Origin: Papaver somniferum | Taxonomy: Eukaryota > Streptophyta > Magnoliopsida > Ranunculales > Papaveraceae | Length of the DNA stretch: 64,000 nt | Assembly: GCF_003573695.1 (NCBI RefSeq) | Contig: NC_039359.1 | Span: 154,992,210 to 155,056,209, forward strand | Reading direction: 5' to 3' | Part shown: positions 59,842 to 64,000 of the stretch, piece by piece | Numbering within the stretch: position 1 is the stretch's first letter | Layout: every line of letters starts with the position of its first letter | Made by a program: the position numbers and the translations under genes | The notes under the pieces: model-generated | The model's input: the letters and a program-made list of their open reading frames with translations, nothing else | What the model was told of the DNA's origin: nothing | Database searches by the model: none

Positions 59842-60309
59842 TGTAGGATCAGAATCTCACAACAATTATGCCTCAGCGAAATTATCAATGGTACAGCACA
59901 GTAGCGTCGCAGAACAGTTTCAGAAATGATAAAATAAATGACGTCATCTAAAGTCATGAGAAAGATGTGAAAGTCTTGCGAAAATAAGAGAGCTTGCGAA
60001 ATTAATATTTGTAAGGTTGCGAGAATGTCGCAAACCATATCCGAAAATAAAGGACATATTAGCTGTCATCCACTATGTATTTCCTTATAAATAGTCATTC
60101 GAGTTGTAAAGGAGAGGGGGATCTTTTTTGAGTAAGAGACAAGTAAATATGAGAGAGAAAGTTCAGAGAAGAGATCATTCTTGATTTCATTATTTTCCTT
60201 GTAAGAACATTCAGAAATTAATCAATAAAATTAAGAGTTAAACCTAAAAATGAGCTGATCAACAATGAAATCATATAAGGGGTGTACTGTAGGATTTCCT
60301 GCAACTACA
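59842..60309 (+). repeat. 3' LTR
   Basis: 468 bp, about 97 percent identical by eye to the 5' LTR, with TATAAATAG at 60086-60094. Preceded by the purine tract GAGAAGAGGCAAGA and followed by the target duplication ATAAC. Its last bases supply the stop codon of F-box copy 2 on the other strand. Confidence 0.95.
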
Positions 60310-61462
60310 ATAACCCAAGGAATGTGTTAGTGGCATGGACATCATGAGTACATGTTTCCAGTTGTCCACCAAAATTCTTCAACGAGACAGCGCTCCTCAT
60401 ATGAGGAATAATTGCAACCTTGCTTGTTTGCCACAGTTGTGTCCCCCAAATTTCCGTCCAAGTTCTGGTGAGTGCATTGTAACGCAATAAACGCCCATTC
60501 TGCCACAATAGGAGGTCCTTGTTTTTTCCAAAATCTATCGGGTAATAGGCCGGCCACCCTTCATCTTCATCCTTTTCCAAGAAAATGCTTATCTTATGAT
60601 TCCAATTCCATTCCCCGCCAGGTGCCCATGTATGAATATTTTTTTTGGAAATGGGTGCCCAGAAATCTATCCGGGGCTGATTAATCCCCACATCACAGCA
60701 GGACTCACGGATGTAGTAAAATAAAAGGAGAACTTCGAACATAACCATCCCAACTGATGGGAATTCACTCCTAGGAATATGATGCGGGGGTCGCGAATGT
60801 TGATGAAATGTCTCAGTGTCCAAATTGAAAGAAACTATGCCACTATATATCCCACTGACAACAATCCTTCCAAAAAATACAACCATGTGCTTACACACCT
60901 GAACTCCGAAAAATATAAGGAATCTCCCATGCTTCTTGTCTCCTAGAGTGTGTATTTGAAATTTACCATCCATGTGAATTCGAATTACCTTGTACTCATC
61001 GGTATGTTGACAGTATCCGAAACCCCCAATTACAGGATACCAAGAAAGTACTTGATATCGTGCAATAATTGGGATGCGTAGTTGTGGCAGATGTAGGTGC
61101 TCACCAGTTTCTGGATTCATAACATATACATGATCTTGTATGTCGTGGTGTGAAACATAAAAACATACCAGACCATTGCAAGATCCAACTATTGTGTGCA
61201 ACTTAGTCAAATCTTCATGGGTTCCATCATTCGGGGCGTCGTGATTGTTGGCTGTTACGATCGGGCTGAAATATTCCTCTCTATAAAAGAGTTGAGTAAC
61301 TTCTTTCCCTATTCTTGGTGTGACACCAAAAAGGAGTCCAATTCTTTTGTCCCCGAGGATAGTATTCCACTCTTTGGAAACACATTTGCTTGCTAAAATG
61401 CTTTCTGCAGTTTGGAGGTGCTGTAGCATATCGGTAGTTAATTCCGGCAACATATCCATCAC
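60305..61462 (-). CDS. F-box/FBA protein, array copy 2 (385 aa, single exon)
   Basis: Open from MMDMLPELTTDMLQHLQTAE (F-box, residues 1-45, with KCVSKEWNTIL) through the FBA-type interaction region: GSCNGLVCFYVSHHDI, YVMNPETGEHLHLPQL, GGFGYCQHTDEYKVIRIHMD, FNLDTETFHQHSRPP, FWAPISKKNIHTWAPGGEWN, LLRYNALTRTWTEIWG and DVHATNTFLGL. F-box proteins of this kind bind SKP1 through the F-box and a target through the C-terminal part in SCF ubiquitin ligases. Two oddities: about residues 176-206 (60936-60845) are read in a different frame from copies 1 and 3, because a 16-base deletion is offset by a 4-base insertion. The stop codon lies in the 3' LTR of the inserted retrotransposon, replacing the Ser-Met end seen in copy 1. 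Whether the protein folds is uncertain. Confidence 0.85.
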   Translation of the reverse strand: MMDMLPELTTDMLQHLQTAESILASKCVSKEWNTILGDKRIGLLFGVTPRIGKEVTQLFYREEYFSPIVTANNHDAPNDGTHEDLTKLHTIVGSCNGLVCFYVSHHDIQDHVYVMNPETGEHLHLPQLRIPIIARYQVLSWYPVIGGFGYCQHTDEYKVIRIHMDGKFQIHTLGDKKHGRFLIFFGVQVCKHMVVFFGRIVVSGIYSGIVSFNLDTETFHQHSRPPHHIPRSEFPSVGMVMFEVLLLFYYIRESCCDVGINQPRIDFWAPISKKNIHTWAPGGEWNWNHKISIFLEKDEDEGWPAYYPIDFGKNKDLLLWQNGRLLRYNALTRTWTEIWGTQLWQTSKVAIIPHMRSAVSLKNFGGQLETCTHDVHATNTFLGLL

Positions 61463-62956
61463 TATTATACTGATGAAATATTATCAATTTTTTTTAAAGC
61501 ATTTAAGATTTTCTTTATATTGTAGAATGCTACAAGCATATACGAGTAGTTCTTATATAGACATCCAATACACCTGTTGGCGAATGGTTGCGTCCTTGAT
61601 GATCAGGCATTATTTGAAAGGTCGCGTCTTTAATGAGCAGACAAGTAACGCATATTTGCATGTTTTATCTTTGAAAGGTCGCGTCCTTAATGAGCAGGCA
61701 AGTAAAACATATTTTACCGCTTTATCTTATAAGTGGTAATAGCTTAAACCTATAACTGAATTTTTTATTTAAAAGGAAACAAAATATAAAGGATAACCAT
61801 TACGTCATGAAGTAGGTATGAAAAGACACCAATTCACTAATGCTGACCTCCTGGAATTAGAATACCCGTCACGACAACATCTTAATATTTACAACGGCAT
61901 TGGTTGACAATATAAAACAGGAACTATCCATAAAATACAAAACGTGAATTTATCACTACAAATATGGGCTAATGGTACCATAATTTATGTATCTTTATTT
62001 TTGCCCATTTATGTTCTGGTTTTGTGTTTTGGTGTCAAACACCAGTTTCAAATCAATAATTCGTCTACAAAAAGAATCCTGATTAGTCACAAAATCTTTT
62101 TCATTCGTGTGCATTTTCAAGAATATCATCATTGATTTGTCTATCAATCACTTATACCATTTGCATCTCCAATTCTCACTTATTTTTACATTTTTCTTTT
62201 CCCCTCTCGGATTTTATTATAATTGTTGAAGAATAAACCAAGATACTATGAAGAATAAACCAATATGGTTGAGTCAACTGGTACAGTTGACATGAAATGA
62301 ATGGATAAACAACTCTTGTTGACATGGTATGGTTTATAGAAGTTTATTTGGGTTGCAAGTATTACTGGTTTTAAGAGTTTATTTACGTGAGAATTGTCTA
62401 GAAGTTTCTTTGTTAGAGTTTGATTATGTTTGGAAAGTTATTTTTCTTGAGAGTCAAGTTTGTTACTCATATATATAGGCTGTTGAGCCATGAGTCGAAA
62501 TACATCAATCCATGAGTCAAAATACATCAATCAAGAGAAGTTTGTTTGAGTTTTAGTTCTGTGTTCCTTTTATCAAGTCTTTGATATCATATTTTCTACA
62601 ATAATGAACACATAAAAGTCTCCCTATAGATTCGCAAAATTTATAACCATAAATATAACTGGAATACAGAAATGCCTCCCTATATACCAAATTGACCACC
62701 ATAAAATAAAATCCCCCTCTAAATTAGTCGGGAATATGTTTAAAAGCATTAACTCCATTAAATAAAATACCAACCATTATTACCCAAAATAAGACCAACT
62801 CCGATTCTTCAGATTTCAAAAACAAATTTTAGTCCAAACAAGATACGAAAAAAAAATCAAAGATGAGAAATAGTACTTTTAAAAATATATAGTATATATA
62901 TATATTGAACACCAAACTACATTACTAAAATCAAAACAAAAACAAAAACACTACAC
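61463..62956. other. Spacer between F-box copies 2 and 3
   Basis: The first part is the upstream region of copy 2 and includes a triplicated word (61585-61738). The rest is AT-rich, with CATGAGTC(A/G)AAATACATCAATC twice in tandem near 62490-62532 and a (TA)n run near 62892-62903. No gene is seen. Confidence 0.5.
61585..61738. repeat. Triplicated word upstream of F-box copy 2
   Basis: GGT(C/T)GCGTC(C/T)TT(A/G)ATGA(G/T)CAG occurs three times in a row (starts about 61587, 61619, 61677), the last two followed by (A/G)CAAGTAA and a TTTTATCTT word. It lies about 125-270 bases upstream of the copy 2 start, so it may be part of its promoter. Copy 1 has a single GGTCGCGTC at the matching place (about 51721). 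Confidence 0.75.
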
Positions 62957-64000
62957 TCAGAATATGTTTGTGGCATGGTCATCGTCAGTACATGTTTCCG
63001 ATTGTCCTCCAAAATTCCTCAACGAGACGGCGGTCCTCATGTGAGGAATAACTCTAACCTTTGCCACCTTATCTCCGCAATTTCTGTCAAAGTTCTGGTG
63101 AGTTCATTATAACGCGCTAAACAATGGCTGTTTTGCAATAGGACGTCGTTGTTCTTTCCCAAGGCTATAAGCTTATAAGGCGGCCACCATAGATTCAAAG
63201 GCTCTTCCAAGACAATGCTCCTCTTAAGTTCCCAATTATATTCTACACCGGGTGTCCGTGCATGAATATCATTATCCGAAATGGGTTCCCAAATTCAATC
63301 CGGAGATCATAAATATCGTGAATATTGTAAAATAAAAGGCAAACTCCAGACAAGACCATTCCATGTTTTGGAGTATTGAAACCACCATTATCATAAATAT
63401 GATGCGGGGGTGGCGAATGTGACTGGAATGTCTCATTGTCCAAATTGGAAGATACTATCTGAATATTGTCATAAAAATAATGATTTATCCAAAAAATACA
63501 ACCATGTGCGTACACACCTGAATCCCAAAAAGTAAAAGGAAAATATCCGATGTTCCTCCATCCCCTGTTGTCGCCTAGAGTGTGTACATCCACTTTACCG
63601 TCCACTTGAATTCGAACTACTTTGTATTCACCGGTATGTTGACAATAGCCGAACCCCCCTACGACGAATCGTGGATCCCAACTAATTTGTGGCGTTGGTG
63701 TTGGATCGCATATTTGTGGCAGATGGAGGTGCTCACCCGTTGTTGGATTCATAATATAGATAGGATCTTGTATGCCGTGGTGTGAAACATAAAAACATAC
63801 CAGACCATTACAAGATCCAACGATTGGGTGTGACATGTTTTCATCATAGGATCGGATAATATTCCAGGTACCATTGTTTCCAAATAACATCTGATAGAAA
63901 TCTCCCATCATCGTGTAGTAATATTCCTCCTCAATTTGTTCTCTGTAGAAGAGTTGCGTAACTTTTTCTTTTGTCACTTTTTGAGTGAAACCGAAAAGGA
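62957..64000 (-). pseudogene. F-box/FBA protein gene, array copy 3, broken and cut by the window edge
   Basis: Minus-strand paralogue of copies 1 and 2. The F-box is beyond the window; the visible part starts LFGFTQKVTKEKVTQLFYRE and runs through HPIVGSCNGLVCFYVSHHGI, YIMNPTTGEHLHLPQI, VVGGFGYCQHTGEYKVVRIQ, DSGVYAHGCIFWINH and FQSHSPPPHHIY. A frameshift near 63290 ends the frame (IEFGNPF in place of the DFWAPIS seen in its sisters); the following part VLEEPLNLWWPPYKL, LARYNELTRTLTEI is in another frame, and a second shift near 63060 precedes IPHMRTAVSLRNFGGQSE, with stop at 62957. An insertion after LFYRE makes it longer than the others there. More diverged than copies 1 and 2, so probably an older duplicate. 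Confidence 0.88.

Larger units (their letters stand above)
52351..60309 (+). mobile_element. Pol-less Tat-like Ty3/gypsy LTR retrotransposon with an antisense gene (7959 bp)
   Basis: Complete by structure: 5' LTR 52351-52821, 3' LTR 59842-60309, both starting TGTAGGATCAGAATCTC and ending CTGCAACTACA (TG...CA). Target duplication ATAAC at 52346-52350 and 60310-60314. A primer-binding-like site lies 3 bases after the 5' LTR, and a purine tract GAGAAGAGGCAAGA precedes the 3' LTR. Content: a decayed gag of the Tat/Ogre type (52958 to about 55330), a GC-richer non-coding block, a 156-bp tandem repeat, then a six-exon gene on the opposite strand (59471-56757). No protease, reverse transcriptase, RNase H or integrase motif is present, so movement would need another element. 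By eye the LTRs differ at about 13 substitutions and two small indels (near 3 percent), implying an insertion on a scale of one to two million years at usual plant rates. Confidence 0.93.

Overview
The window looks like a gene-poor stretch of nuclear DNA from a flowering plant, almost certainly a eudicot. It is AT-rich, its genes have many short exons with GT-AG introns, and it holds several plant-type transposon classes (Tat-like Ty3/gypsy LTR element, plant L1-type LINE, CACTA, Mutator-like and MITE-like elements). The species cannot be named from sequence alone. No CRISPR array, tRNA or rRNA gene was found.

Layout. 1-5000: a Copia reverse-transcriptase scrap, then a complete six-exon gene for a plastid-type Mini-ribonuclease III (765-4974, 235 aa). 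5000-13000: intergenic DNA with small inverted-repeat elements. 13005-18975: a decayed, 5'-truncated LINE on the minus strand. 19578-20490: an element with terminal inverted repeats and an internal TTACG...CGTAA tandem array, followed by a second LINE scrap. 26229-31715: a complete 18-exon beta-galactosidase gene (GH35 plus C-terminal galactose-lectin domain, 837 aa). 35443-36073: remnant of an F-box/FBD gene. 38678-40130: one end of a CACTA transposon with two orders of subterminal repeats, followed on the minus strand by a Transposase_24-type (En/Spm-related) gene present twice: a frameshifted long copy (42212-46989) and an internally deleted tandem copy (40241-42081).

49790-64000: a tandem array of F-box/FBA genes on the minus strand. 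Copy 1 (50439-51595) is broken by two 2-base deletions. Copy 2 (60305-61462) is open but carries a compensated frameshift. Copy 3 (62957 to beyond the window end) is broken. An LTR retrotransposon (52351-60309, TSD ATAAC) landed at the 3' end of copy 2, so that copy 2 now uses a stop codon inside the LTR.

The most interesting object is that retrotransposon. It has two near-identical LTRs, a decayed Tat-type gag and no pol. Between gag and the 3' LTR, on the opposite strand, lies a six-exon open gene of 780 codons whose intron phases all agree, with a basic nuclear-localisation-like motif, coiled coils and an acidic tail. The words TGCGA/TCGCA recur through its LTRs, non-coding and coding parts alike. 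Extra antisense ORFs are known from the Tat lineage; an open, intron-bearing one in a pol-less element whose gag has decayed deserves follow-up.

Exons were placed by eye from splice consensus, frame continuity and family knowledge. Nothing was aligned or searched.
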